Origin: an uncultured Acinetobacter sp.
GTDB taxonomy: Bacteria > Cyanobacteriota > Vampirovibrionia > Gastranaerophilales > Gastranaerophilaceae
Direction: 5' to 3'
Length of the DNA stretch: 64,000 bases
Assembly (NCBI GenBank): GCA_947306495.1
Contig: CAMZGT010000004.1
Coordinates: forward strand, 16,259 to 80,258
Shown: positions 26,484 through 34,605 of the stretch, one piece after another
Layout of the letters: the number at the start of each line of letters is the position of its first letter
Numbering within the stretch: position 1 is the stretch's first letter
Notes under the pieces: model-generated
Told to the model about the DNA's origin: nothing
Databases searched by the model: none
Seen by the model: the letters and a program-made list of their open reading frames with translations, nothing else
Position numbers and translations under genes: made by a program

Positions 26484-26816
26484 ATGGGATTAATTGCCTC
26501 AAGTTTCAGAATGATGTATCTGACAGCGTATAAAATTACGCTGGAATCTAAGATTCAGTGGATAGCATCCGCTAAAATGGAATTAGTTGCTTCCTCCGAT
26601 GAAATTATGGCTCTCGGAAATGATTTGGATCCGGAGAATCCGGCCGTCAAACAATTAGAGATGCGAAGGGACAAGCTTACAGTTTTAGAGAAGAAATTAG
26701 ATCTTCAAATGCAAGAATACTCTAACAGATTAAAGATGGTTGATGCAGAACTTCAATCCGCACAAGGTGCTGTAGATTCAGCCATTAAGAATTCATTCTC
26801 GTATAATTTTCAATAA
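26484..26816 (+). CDS. Short MG-signature coiled-coil protein (110 aa)
   Basis: MGLIASSFRMMYLTAYK matches the N-terminal signature of the 535-aa and 332-aa proteins, and the C-terminus DAELQSAQGAVDSAIKNSFS matches their ends. It therefore looks like a minimal family member consisting only of the two conserved terminal helices joined by a coiled coil (KLTVLEKKLDLQMQEYSNRL). Such short two-helix proteins resemble rod or needle subunits and flagellar adaptors in layout (inference; no homology seen to a named family). Second gene of the sigma-28-linked operon, closed by a strong terminator. Confidence 0.72.
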   Translation: MGLIASSFRMMYLTAYKITLESKIQWIASAKMELVASSDEIMALGNDLDPENPAVKQLEMRRDKLTVLEKKLDLQMQEYSNRLKMVDAELQSAQGAVDSAIKNSFSYNFQ

Positions 26817-26832
26817 ATAAGTTTTAAATACT

Positions 26833-26867
26833 AAAAAACTCCTGATAATAATTATCAGGAGTTTTTT
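26833..26867. terminator. Bidirectional terminator after the MG-signature operon
   Basis: Perfect 17-bp arms (26833-26849 and 26851-26867) around one A: ACTCCTGATAAT core with A6/T6 flanks. It also covers the stop of the convergent fthC-like gene. Confidence 0.92.
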
Positions 26868-27378
26868 ATACGGAAATTATTTTATCAATCTTAATATCGT
26901 GTTTTTCTGGGAAAATATTATCAACAATCAGTTCTTTAGGAATACAAACAAGCGTTTTACCTTTAAAACCTTTAAGAAACCTGTCATAAAATCCTCCTCC
27001 GTATCCTAGTCTGTATCCGTTCTTATCAACCGCTAAAGCAGGAACTACAACTAAATCAATTAAGTCTTTTGAACAGGGTTCTGTTAAAGGTTCACAAGTT
27101 TTAAAACAAGATAGGCATGTTTTATCACCTTCGGAAAATGGACAGCAAATAAGATTTTCTTTATCAATTTTCGGAAGATAAAAAGTTTTGGAATTATCTT
27201 TTAAAAGAGGAAGCAGGTTAATTTCGTTATCAAGCGGGTAAAATATTAAAATATGTTTTGATTTTTTATAATCGTCAGATACTTGAAGCGCAACAACTAA
27301 TTTTGCACTGATACTATTTATATCAAGCTTATTACGCTCTGTTTTTGCCCATTTACGAAGTTGTTGTTTTGTTTCCAT
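26866..27378 (-). CDS. 5-formyltetrahydrofolate cyclo-ligase
   Basis: 170-aa member of the 5-FCL/YgfA family, which converts 5-formyl-THF to 5,10-methenyl-THF with ATP. The N-terminal KWAKTERNKLD basic helix and the C-terminal signature RLGYGGGFYDRFL are diagnostic. Its last gene position behind fliI (43 bp) suggests it may be read through from the flagellar operon, but TATATA 7 nt before the ATG could also give an independent leaderless start. No Shine-Dalgarno sequence is seen. Confidence 0.93.
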   Translation of the reverse strand: METKQQLRKWAKTERNKLDINSISAKLVVALQVSDDYKKSKHILIFYPLDNEINLLPLLKDNSKTFYLPKIDKENLICCPFSEGDKTCLSCFKTCEPLTEPCSKDLIDLVVVPALAVDKNGYRLGYGGGFYDRFLKGFKGKTLVCIPKELIVDNIFPEKHDIKIDKIISV

Positions 27379-27421
27379 ATTATTCTATATACATCAAAAT
27401 AGTATTTCACTTAATTAAAGC

Positions 27422-28744
27422 TCAGCCTGCAGATTGTCCTAATTGAATAAGTGTTTCCACAGTGTTATTATATTCTATTTTCTCGCTGGTAGATTGTAAT
27501 AAAAATGCATTAATATCATTCATCATATCAATTGCTTTATCACAATTTGGGTCAGAACCACGAACATAAGCTCCGATATTAATCAAATCTTCATTCTTTT
27601 TGTGTACAGCAAGTAAATTTCTTATCGCACCTGCAGCATCTCTATGTTCTTTTGTCGTAACATCTCCCATAACACGACTTAATGACTGCAAAACATCTAT
27701 CGCGGGATAATGGTTTTTGTGCGCCAAATCTCTGGATAATACTATGTGTCCATCCAAAATACTTCTTGCCGTATCTGAAACCGGTTCATTAAAATCATCA
27801 CCTTCTACTAATACTGTATATAAACCTGTAATAGTTCCGAATTCATTAGTTCCTGCTCTTTCCATGAGTTTTGGCATAAGAGCAAATACTGACGGAGTAT
27901 ATCCCCTTGTTGCCGGTGGTTCACCAATAGCAAGCCCAACTTCTCTTTGAGCCATTGCAATACGCGTAACCGAATCCAACATGAATAATACATCCATACC
28001 CTTGTCACGAAAATATTCAGCAATTGTTGTCGCAACAAAAGCTGCTTTAATTTTGACCAAAGATGGTTGCTCTGACGTTGCTGCAACAACTATTGACCGT
28101 TTCATGCCTTCAGGACCTAAAATATCTTCTATAAATTCTTTAACCTCTCTTCCGCGTTCACCTATTAAAGCAATAACATTGAGGTCAGCAGAAGTATTTT
28201 TTGCCATCATACCGATAGTCGTGCTTTTCCCGACTCCTGAACCTGCAAAAATCCCGACTCTTTGTCCCTTTCCTACGGTTATAAATCCATCTATTGCTTT
28301 TATACCTAACGATAGAGATTCAGATATACGTTTCCTTTTCAATGGATTAATAACATCTGCTTGAGTTGAGCGGAAATCTGAGAAACGAAGCTCTCCTAAC
28401 GTATCTATCGGGTTACCTAAACCATCAAGAACTCGTCCTATTAATTGATTTCCTACACCTATTTTCATTGCTCCTCCGGAATTCACAACAATTGCCCCGG
28501 GACGTATTCCATCAGGAGAAGCTAACGGCATAAGCAAGATTTTATCCTTCTTGAACCCTACAACTTCTGCCATAGTAGGTGTATCATTATAATCATTGTA
28601 TATATAGCACAAATCCCCTATAGAAGATTTCGGACCGTCAGACTCAATTGTCAAACCGATAATTTCAGTAATTTTACCGATTTCTTTTATTGTTTGGGTA
28701 TTATTTATTATATCAAGATATTTATTCTTGTTCCAATCCATCAT
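27422..28744 (-). CDS. fliI: Flagellar export ATPase FliI
   Basis: 440-aa F1-beta-like ATPase that powers flagellar type III export. P-loop GIFAGSGVGKST, RxxREVKEFIED switch region, DSVTRIAMAQREV and the family signature GEPPATRGYTPSVFALMPKL are all present. Candidate starts are GTG at 28750, ATG at 28744 and ATG at 28741, all inside the end of fliH; 28744 has AGG 5 nt upstream. Gene order fliF-fliG-fliH-fliI on the minus strand is a classic export/MS-ring block. Confidence 0.96.
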   Translation of the reverse strand: MMDWNKNKYLDIINNTQTIKEIGKITEIIGLTIESDGPKSSIGDLCYIYNDYNDTPTMAEVVGFKKDKILLMPLASPDGIRPGAIVVNSGGAMKIGVGNQLIGRVLDGLGNPIDTLGELRFSDFRSTQADVINPLKRKRISESLSLGIKAIDGFITVGKGQRVGIFAGSGVGKSTTIGMMAKNTSADLNVIALIGERGREVKEFIEDILGPEGMKRSIVVAATSEQPSLVKIKAAFVATTIAEYFRDKGMDVLFMLDSVTRIAMAQREVGLAIGEPPATRGYTPSVFALMPKLMERAGTNEFGTITGLYTVLVEGDDFNEPVSDTARSILDGHIVLSRDLAHKNHYPAIDVLQSLSRVMGDVTTKEHRDAAGAIRNLLAVHKKNEDLINIGAYVRGSDPNCDKAIDMMNDINAFLLQSTSEKIEYNNTVETLIQLGQSAG

Positions 28745-29480
28745 CAGCACCTGTTAACATTTTCTGTGCAATTTCATTTATTTGAGAAGACACCCTGGAA
28801 TCAAGTCTTATATCAGGAGTTTCAACTATAACACCATCAACAGATAAAGAAGTATCTTCGGTAATTTTTATACTTTGAAGATTAGGGATTTCTTCCCTCA
28901 CTTTATTTGCAATATTATTGATGTTTTCAACTAACTGCGGATTAACTATAATTGTTATATTTTCTTTATCATTCAACTGTTTTATTGCATCAACAGTAAT
29001 TTTGTACAAGATTTCATCATTAAAACTTATATGACAAACTTTGTCTGCTATTGTTGCAACTAATTCCACAATATCTCTCGCAGCTGAATCTATTATATTC
29101 TTTTTTACATCAAAAGAAGAAGAAGCAAGTGTTTCCAAAGAATTCAAACTATCCTCGGCATCTTTCTTAAATTGCTCCATTCCGTCAGCTTTTCCTTTTT
29201 CGAAACCTTCTTGATATGCCTGCTGTTTTATTGATTCATATTCTTGCTCACCTTTTTTGTGAGCATCATCAATAATTCTTGTAGCTTCAGTATTAGCCGT
29301 TTCAATTATAATTTGAGATTTGTTCTCAGACGCAGCAATTATCTGCTGAGCTTTAGCATCAGTTTCCTCTAAGATTTGTTGTACTTTTGCCTGAGAACGG
29401 GTTACTTTTGATTGCTCAATTGGTAAAACATAACTGTCACCAACTTGAATTTCCCGACCTTGTATTCTGTTACTACTCAA
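28722..29480 (-). CDS. fliH: FliH-like export apparatus protein
   Basis: 252 aa. A long Glu/Lys/Gln-rich coiled coil (about 25-110) with the FliH/YscL-type glycine spacing (EGFEKGKADG) is followed by a compact C-terminal domain (ARDIVELVATIADKVC and VDGVIVETPDIRLDSRV), as in the ATPase regulator that docks FliI. The start is TTG (29480) with GAGG upstream; it overlaps the fliG end by 8 bp and fliI overlaps its end. Assignment rests on both architecture and position. Confidence 0.85.
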   Translation of the reverse strand: MSSNRIQGREIQVGDSYVLPIEQSKVTRSQAKVQQILEETDAKAQQIIAASENKSQIIIETANTEATRIIDDAHKKGEQEYESIKQQAYQEGFEKGKADGMEQFKKDAEDSLNSLETLASSSFDVKKNIIDSAARDIVELVATIADKVCHISFNDEILYKITVDAIKQLNDKENITIIVNPQLVENINNIANKVREEIPNLQSIKITEDTSLSVDGVIVETPDIRLDSRVSSQINEIAQKMLTGADDGLEQE

Positions 29481-30522
29481 TTAATTCATCCTCAACACTA
29501 GCACGAGTAATCGTAATTTCACCTGTAGCTTCAAGATTTCTGATAGCATTAACAACCGCAGTTTGAGCCTCTTGAACTTCTTTAGCACGGACTGGACCAA
29601 GGTACTCCATGTCATCAAGCAACATTTGACGTGCTCTCTCAGACATATTTCTGAATATCTTATCCTTAATCTCTTCTTTAGTACCTTTAAGAGCTGTTGC
29701 GAGTTGTTTTGTATCGATTTCTCTAAGCAATCTTTGAATTGCTCTGTCATCAAGGATAATAATATCTTCAAATACAAACATCAAGTCACGAACTTCTTGA
29801 GCCATTTGTTGATTTTCTATATCTAACCATTCCATTATGTTCTTTTCTGTTCCCCTGTCACAACAGTTAAGTATATTTGCTAGTGATTCAACTCCACCTG
29901 CGTTTGAGAAGTCTTGCACCAAAAGGGCAGAGAACTTTTTCTGAACAATATCTTCGATTGTTGTTAAAATTTCTGGATTTGTAGGAGTCATATCTGCAAT
30001 CTTCATTGAAACAACAGCCTGAACATCAGGCGGTAAAAAAGCCAATACTTGAGCTGCCAATTCAGGTCTTATATATGCAAGAATTAATGCTAATAATTGC
30101 GGATTTTCAGATGCGAAGGTGTTTGCAAGCTGCGAAGGATCTGCTTCATTAAGAAAATAAAAAGGATTAGTGTTAACCATTGAGTTAACTTTTTCAAGCA
30201 TTTTTGCTGCTTCATTATCACCATATGCTTGTGATAACAATTGCTTTGCATAACTTACACCGCCAAGTGCAACATAATTTTTTGCCTGAAAAACGGTTTT
30301 AAACTCGTCCAAAACTTCGTTTAAATCTTCGTCTGTTACTTTACCAAGATTAGCAATATCCAGAGTTATTTGTTCAAGCAAATCTTCATCTTTTATATTT
30401 TTAAGGATTTCAGAAGCCGTTGCCGGACCAAGCGCAATCAGAAGCGCAGCAACCTTTTGGCTGGGGCGCGTAATTACCTTTTTGGCTTCTTCTTTGGCCT
30501 TTTTAATCTCTTCTATACCCAT
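29473..30522 (-). CDS. fliG: Flagellar motor switch protein FliG
   Basis: 349-aa rotor protein. N-terminal segment QKVAALLIALGPATASEILKN, the middle domain ASENPQLLALILAYIRPELA with the EHPQ-like region, and the C-terminal torque helix region with charged residues (DDRAIQRLLREIDTKQLATALKG, MSERARQMLLDDMEYLGPV) identify it. It links the FliF ring to the C-ring. The 92-bp gap to fliF carries octamer repeats just before its start. Confidence 0.96.
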   Translation of the reverse strand: MGIEEIKKAKEEAKKVITRPSQKVAALLIALGPATASEILKNIKDEDLLEQITLDIANLGKVTDEDLNEVLDEFKTVFQAKNYVALGGVSYAKQLLSQAYGDNEAAKMLEKVNSMVNTNPFYFLNEADPSQLANTFASENPQLLALILAYIRPELAAQVLAFLPPDVQAVVSMKIADMTPTNPEILTTIEDIVQKKFSALLVQDFSNAGGVESLANILNCCDRGTEKNIMEWLDIENQQMAQEVRDLMFVFEDIIILDDRAIQRLLREIDTKQLATALKGTKEEIKDKIFRNMSERARQMLLDDMEYLGPVRAKEVQEAQTAVVNAIRNLEATGEITITRASVEDELIE

Positions 30523-30528
30523 TGTAGT

Positions 30529-30600
30529 GAAGTGATTGAGTGATTAAGTGATTAAGTGATTTAATTTCACCTGTTCACCTGTTTACTTGTTCACTTTCTC
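30529..30600. repeat. Tandem octamer repeats in the fliF-fliG spacer
   Basis: On the plus strand AGTGATTA-type units recur four times (with variation) at about 30532-30560, followed by TTCACCTG/TTCACCTGTTTACTTG-type units to about 30594. The array fills nearly all of the spacer. Related units lie before the starts at 23253 and 41462. Confidence 0.6.
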
Positions 30601-30614
30601 ACTATTTTCCTCCT

Positions 30615-32192
30615 TTAGTCTCTTATGAATGATGTCAATAACTTAGCTGCTTCATCAGGAGCTGCCATTACTGCCTCATTTAACTCATTTATATTTTGAT
30701 CTTTTTTAGATCGAATCTCTTTTTTATTTAACTCTATTCTTGGGATTTCTTCTTCCTGTTCGATTTCTTCTTGTTGCGCTTCAGGAATTTCTTCATGAAT
30801 TCTTCGTTCTACACGTTTTGCAGTTGGCATCTTAGAAACAAAATTCTTAAGAATAAGCAAAGCAAATCCGCCAAGTAGAACAACAATAATAAGCGGGATT
30901 ACAGAAGACGTTATGAAGTAGAACATTTGTTCTTGTTGATACTGCTTTGTAAAATCTTCTTGAGCCATCTTATCTATAGAAGCACCCTCAAATTGTAATC
31001 CTGAAATAGATATAACATCTCCTCTTGAGTAGTCTACACCTGAAGCAGAAAGTACAAGGTTTTTGATTTCTTCTTTTTCCGAATCAGTCAAAACTTTGTT
31101 AACCGCAACTGCTATAGAAAGTCTTTTTACGGTTCCCGGCGCATAAACTACCTGCTTCACTTCTTTTGTTACACTATAGTTAACTGCTGTTTTTTGTTTT
31201 GAATAATTTAAATTTCTGCTTGTAACACCTGGAGTTGGAACGCTTTGAGACGGGATATTATTTAGGCTCGCAGCATTATTTGGGTTCTCATACGTTTCGA
31301 CTTCTGTTTGAGAACTTGTTACTACACCAACACCCTTATCATCGTTAAGCGGTACATAACTTTCAATCGTAGATTTTGCCGAATTAAAGTCTATATCCGC
31401 ATTAACTTGAACTGTTACGTTTCCTTTTCCTACAATTTTTTCTAATACCGTTGCTACTTTTTTAGCTGTATCTTTTTCCAGATTGGATTTGAAACTTTCC
31501 ATATCAGTAGAATTTTTTGATGTTTCATCAGAAAGAGTATTCCCCTTTTGGTCAGTAATAAAGACTTGTTCCGGAGTCATTCTCGGTACGGCATATGCAA
31601 CCAAATTTTTTATAGCTTTAACTTGAGAACTTTTTAATTTATATCCGGGTTCTAGAACCAACATAACAGAAGCCGTTGGTTTTTCGTCATTTTCCTCAAA
31701 TATAGAACGCTCCGGTTCTGCAAGTTGGACACGAGCATATTTTACACCTTGAATTTTTTCAATAGAACGAGTTAATTCGCCTTGAAAAATTCTTTGTCTT
31801 GTCAACTTGTTTTTAAAATCTGTTGAACCCAATTGTAATTCATCTACAAGTTCAAAACCCTTATTTTCATTTTTGATTAAATCATTTTCCGCAACAAAAA
31901 CCCTCATGTCATCACGAACATTTGAAGGTACCAAAACAGATTTATGATCCTCAGACAGTTTGTATCTGTAACCATTCTTTTTCATTCCTTCTACAACATT
32001 TATTGCATCAACTTCATTTAAATCCGAATATAAAACAACCCAATCCGGTTCCATAGCTTTAGATAGAAAAAACGTCGCAGCGATAATAGTAACGACAATA
32101 AGAGCCAGCATGCCAAGCTTCTGGTTACCGTCCAAACCGTTCCAAAGTTTCTTCATATCATTAGCTAATAGTGCAAGATAATTATTTTCCAT
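30615..32192 (-). CDS. fliF: Flagellar MS-ring protein FliF
   Basis: 525-aa inner-membrane ring protein. TM1 (LGMLALIVVTIIAATFFLS), periplasmic ring-building motifs including RQRIFQGELTRSIEKIQGV and VQLAEPERSIF, TM2 near residues 430-455 (SVIPLIIVVLLGGFALLIL) and an acidic C-terminal tail that binds FliG. The frame is open to a TTG at 32216, but the ATG at 32192 with GGGGAG just ahead fits the usual protein start better, although its spacing is short. First gene of the fliF-G-H-I block; no flgB/flgC/fliE precede it. Confidence 0.94.
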   Translation of the reverse strand: MENNYLALLANDMKKLWNGLDGNQKLGMLALIVVTIIAATFFLSKAMEPDWVVLYSDLNEVDAINVVEGMKKNGYRYKLSEDHKSVLVPSNVRDDMRVFVAENDLIKNENKGFELVDELQLGSTDFKNKLTRQRIFQGELTRSIEKIQGVKYARVQLAEPERSIFEENDEKPTASVMLVLEPGYKLKSSQVKAIKNLVAYAVPRMTPEQVFITDQKGNTLSDETSKNSTDMESFKSNLEKDTAKKVATVLEKIVGKGNVTVQVNADIDFNSAKSTIESYVPLNDDKGVGVVTSSQTEVETYENPNNAASLNNIPSQSVPTPGVTSRNLNYSKQKTAVNYSVTKEVKQVVYAPGTVKRLSIAVAVNKVLTDSEKEEIKNLVLSASGVDYSRGDVISISGLQFEGASIDKMAQEDFTKQYQQEQMFYFITSSVIPLIIVVLLGGFALLILKNFVSKMPTAKRVERRIHEEIPEAQQEEIEQEEEIPRIELNKKEIRSKKDQNINELNEAVMAAPDEAAKLLTSFIRD

Positions 32193-32284
32193 GTCTCCCC
32201 ACGCACAATTATTCAATAATAATCATATCCCAAGTAGTAAATCTTTTCAAATAGTTAAGATATTTTAAGCAAAATGTAATATAA

Positions 32285-32437
32285 TTAGCGATTTTGTTTA
32301 TTTTTAGGAACGAAAGTCGGATCTTCCATCCATATTATAGTCACGGGCATATTAACTTGCCTAAAAGGATTTGAGGCAAATTTATCGTACTTATTTATCT
32401 TATGATTAAGAATTTTAAAAAATCGAAACATTTTCAT
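32285..32437 (-). CDS. Possible 50-aa protein between BioY-like gene and fliF
   Basis: A 50-codon frame in the 344-bp gap upstream of fliF encodes a basic, aromatic-rich peptide (FFKILNHKINKYDKF at the front, PVTIIWMEDPTFVPK near the end). It has a protein-like amino-acid mix, but no convincing ribosome site. The rest of the gap holds AT-rich promoter-like sequence for fliF. Treat as a candidate only. Confidence 0.35.
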   Translation of the reverse strand: MKMFRFFKILNHKINKYDKFASNPFRQVNMPVTIIWMEDPTFVPKNKQNR

Positions 32438-32536
32438 ACATATATGGTGACATTGTGATTAAACTCATAAATCACCAAAAAAGGTTAAAATAACATTTTT
32501 CATATTATCAAATATAACTACATCAAATGTATAAAA

Positions 32537-33214
32537 TTAACACATTACTATCCAAAGCAACTTCCTTGTTTGTTTCCCAAGATAAATACCAACGACAGTA
32601 AAAAATATGTCATAAAAAACTTGAACACCACTTTGAGATGAAATCCAGCTTATAATAAGTTCAACAGGCGCATGACGGAGAGTTGCCACAAATAGCATAT
32701 ATAAAATCCCTAATACATGTATCGTAAGAACACCAATTGCAGAAATCATAAGAACTCTAAGAAAATCCGGTTTTCCTTTTAGGAGAGTCCCGGCAAAAAA
32801 TATTGCCGGCAAATACGCCAATATATATCCGAATCCATATTCAAACAAATAACTAACTCCACCTCCTAAAGCAAAGATGGGGAAAAACAAACCCAAAATG
32901 ATGTAACCGATTATAGCCAACATACCGAACTTTCTTCCCATCAAAGAAACTATAAAAAATAAAACAGGTATCTGAGGAATGTATTGATATCTTTTTAAAA
33001 AATGATGTAAAATTTCCGTATCAGTCAATTCCTGGGACAAATAAGATAAAGAATCCGCAGGAATATAAGGATGAACAATATTTAATTGCGTAAATGTTGC
33101 AACAATAATTAAAAGAACGCTTAATCCTATAAGAACTAAAGTTCCTAAAGTTATCTTGATAGGCTCTCCCTTATATTTGAAACTGTTTAATTGTTTCTCT
33201 ACTCGTTTTGTCAT
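32537..33214 (-). CDS. BioY-like membrane protein
   Basis: 225-aa protein with about six membrane segments. The stretch GYIILGLFFPIFALGGG followed by YLFEYGFGYILAYLPA matches the conserved core of BioY, the substrate-binding component of biotin ECF transporters. An extra loop at residues 55-75 is unusual for BioY. No bioMN or energising ECF genes are adjacent. The start overlaps the end of the RimI-type gene (ATGA), marking it as last gene of a six-gene operon. Biotin as substrate is inferred from family only. Confidence 0.75.
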   Translation of the reverse strand: MTKRVEKQLNSFKYKGEPIKITLGTLVLIGLSVLLIIVATFTQLNIVHPYIPADSLSYLSQELTDTEILHHFLKRYQYIPQIPVLFFIVSLMGRKFGMLAIIGYIILGLFFPIFALGGGVSYLFEYGFGYILAYLPAIFFAGTLLKGKPDFLRVLMISAIGVLTIHVLGILYMLFVATLRHAPVELIISWISSQSGVQVFYDIFFTVVGIYLGKQTRKLLWIVMC

Positions 33215-33738
33215 TTTATTTCTATCAAACTTCTTAATTTTTCACAATTTAATGCATATAATAATTTAAATTTATCGTAAAAAATATTTTCAGTCCACAT
33301 TATCAACGCATCCTCATTGTTATCCTGATAATATCCTTTTCGTGTTCCTAAAGATTTAAATCCGTATTTTTCGTATAATTTAATTGCCGGAATATTAGAT
33401 ACCCTAACTTCTAACGTTAAATACTTTATCTCTGACTTATAACAATCATCTATAATAGTTTTAAGAATTGCTTCTCCTATATGATTCCTTAAATATTCTC
33501 TTTTTACTGCTATAGTTGTAAGATGCCCTTCATCAATAATATGCCAAGTTCCTGCATAACCTACAATTTCACCGTTTGGTATTCTTGCAACGTAATATTT
33601 AGCCAAATTATTTGACATTTCATCATAAAATGATGATTTTGCCCAATGGTGTTTGCCGTAAGCTTCTTCCTCTATCCTGATAACAGCTTCGACATCCTCT
33701 TTATTCATTTGTTCTATTTTAATTTCTGAAATTTTCAT
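33211..33738 (-). CDS. RimI-like GNAT N-acetyltransferase
   Basis: GNAT acyltransferase of 175 aa with this start. Acetyl-CoA-binding segment VKREYLRNHIGEAIL and the RimI-type C-terminus VRVSNIPAIKLYEKYGF followed by GYYQDNNEDALIM are typical of ribosomal-protein-alanine acetyltransferases, though related GNATs look alike. The frame is open to 33759; the ATG at 33738 overlaps the previous TGA (TGATG), and an ATG at 33747 is also possible. A C-terminal extension of about 25 residues is unusual. Confidence 0.85.
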   Translation of the reverse strand: MKISEIKIEQMNKEDVEAVIRIEEEAYGKHHWAKSSFYDEMSNNLAKYYVARIPNGEIVGYAGTWHIIDEGHLTTIAVKREYLRNHIGEAILKTIIDDCYKSEIKYLTLEVRVSNIPAIKLYEKYGFKSLGTRKGYYQDNNEDALIMWTENIFYDKFKLLYALNCEKLRSLIEIK

Positions 33739-34013
33739 CACGGGCATATGCTTTCCCAATCTATATCTTCTTCTGTTTCTTCTCCGGGTTCAACTATGTG
33801 TTCACCATCTTCCAACATAATCATAAGTGATAAACGCAGTTGTTTTTTATAGTTTTCCAAAGCTTTTTCTCTTGTTTTAGCACAAAATGCAAAACTTGGG
33901 ATTTCTTTGATTTCAATATAATAATACGGATTTCCGTTAAAATCTAAGTCAGTTCCTTCAATAAGAGTCCAAGGAAGATTCATATAATATTCTAAATCTT
34001 TTTCATCACTCAT
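33738..34013 (-). CDS. HicB-like protein (91 aa)
   Basis: Residues about 25-75 match the HicB antitoxin-type fold: YYIEIKEIPSFAFCAKTREKALEN then LRLSLMIMLEDGEHIVEP. The C-terminal HTH of many HicB proteins is absent and no HicA toxin gene adjoins it, so it is probably a solitary domain with another job. The ATG at 34013 has GAGAGG 6 nt upstream and overlaps the end of the GerMN gene by 8 bp. Confidence 0.65.
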   Translation of the reverse strand: MSDEKDLEYYMNLPWTLIEGTDLDFNGNPYYYIEIKEIPSFAFCAKTREKALENYKKQLRLSLMIMLEDGEHIVEPGEETEEDIDWESICP

Positions 34014-34602
34014 CCAATGACCTCTCATTTAAAGGTTGCTTAATCATAACACCTTCACCACCGATAACATTTGCCTGTTTTCCGTTTACATAGAGAAAAA
34101 CTGGTAATTTAGTATTTGAATTAGCGGTTTTAATAAGCTGACGAACTCTTGTATAAGTACTTTCCGCACCGCCACCGCTTTCAAAGTTTGATGACAAATC
34201 TATCAAAATATTCCTTGAATCTTCTCTAATTGATAAAATTTTTGTATCAGGCGGTATTTCTGAATTCAAACCTTTTGATTTTTCCCATTTTGTAGGAGCT
34301 GAAATGAGTTCTTTTATTGCGTATTCAAAACATGATTTTTCGACTGCCAAATTGCAATTTCTGTTAACCGAGCGCAACTTTCCGTTAGAATCTGTTATAT
34401 ATATTTTAACCGTCTTTGACTTATCTTTTTGTTTTTCATCAGAAGGTTGTTCATTGCCGTTGATTGAAGGGGTTTCCTCAATTGAATATTGAGTACCATT
34501 ACCAAAAAAATCAAACCCTTCTTTATTAAAAAAAGAGAAATACACATAAACTACTGTTATTAATACGAGGCAAAAAATTCCAAATCTTTGAGAAAAATTC
34601 AT
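34006..34602 (-). CDS. GerMN-domain envelope protein
   Basis: 198-aa protein with one N-terminal membrane segment (residues 7-23), a short linker, then a GerMN domain (about 65-190): KIYITDSNGKLRSVNR, ELISAPTKWEKSKGLNSEIP, NILIDLSSNFESGGGAES and LPVFLYVNGK. GerMN domains occur in spore-germination and cell-envelope proteins and are found outside sporulators too. It is membrane-anchored with the domain outside. It starts 3 bp after the LmeA-like gene. Confidence 0.85.
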   Translation of the reverse strand: MNFSQRFGIFCLVLITVVYVYFSFFNKEGFDFFGNGTQYSIEETPSINGNEQPSDEKQKDKSKTVKIYITDSNGKLRSVNRNCNLAVEKSCFEYAIKELISAPTKWEKSKGLNSEIPPDTKILSIREDSRNILIDLSSNFESGGGAESTYTRVRQLIKTANSNTKLPVFLYVNGKQANVIGGEGVMIKQPLNERSLDE

Positions 34603-34605
34603 TTG

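Noticed and set aside
27717..28364. Plus-strand open frames opposite fliI
   Set aside because: They are antisense shadows of the conserved fliI sequence, with no ribosome sites or recognisable products; the same holds for frames opposite trkA, trkH, mutS, gatB, aspS and the AAA+ genes.
33738..34013. HicAB toxin-antitoxin module
   Set aside because: A HicB-like fold is present but no HicA-type gene adjoins it on either side.
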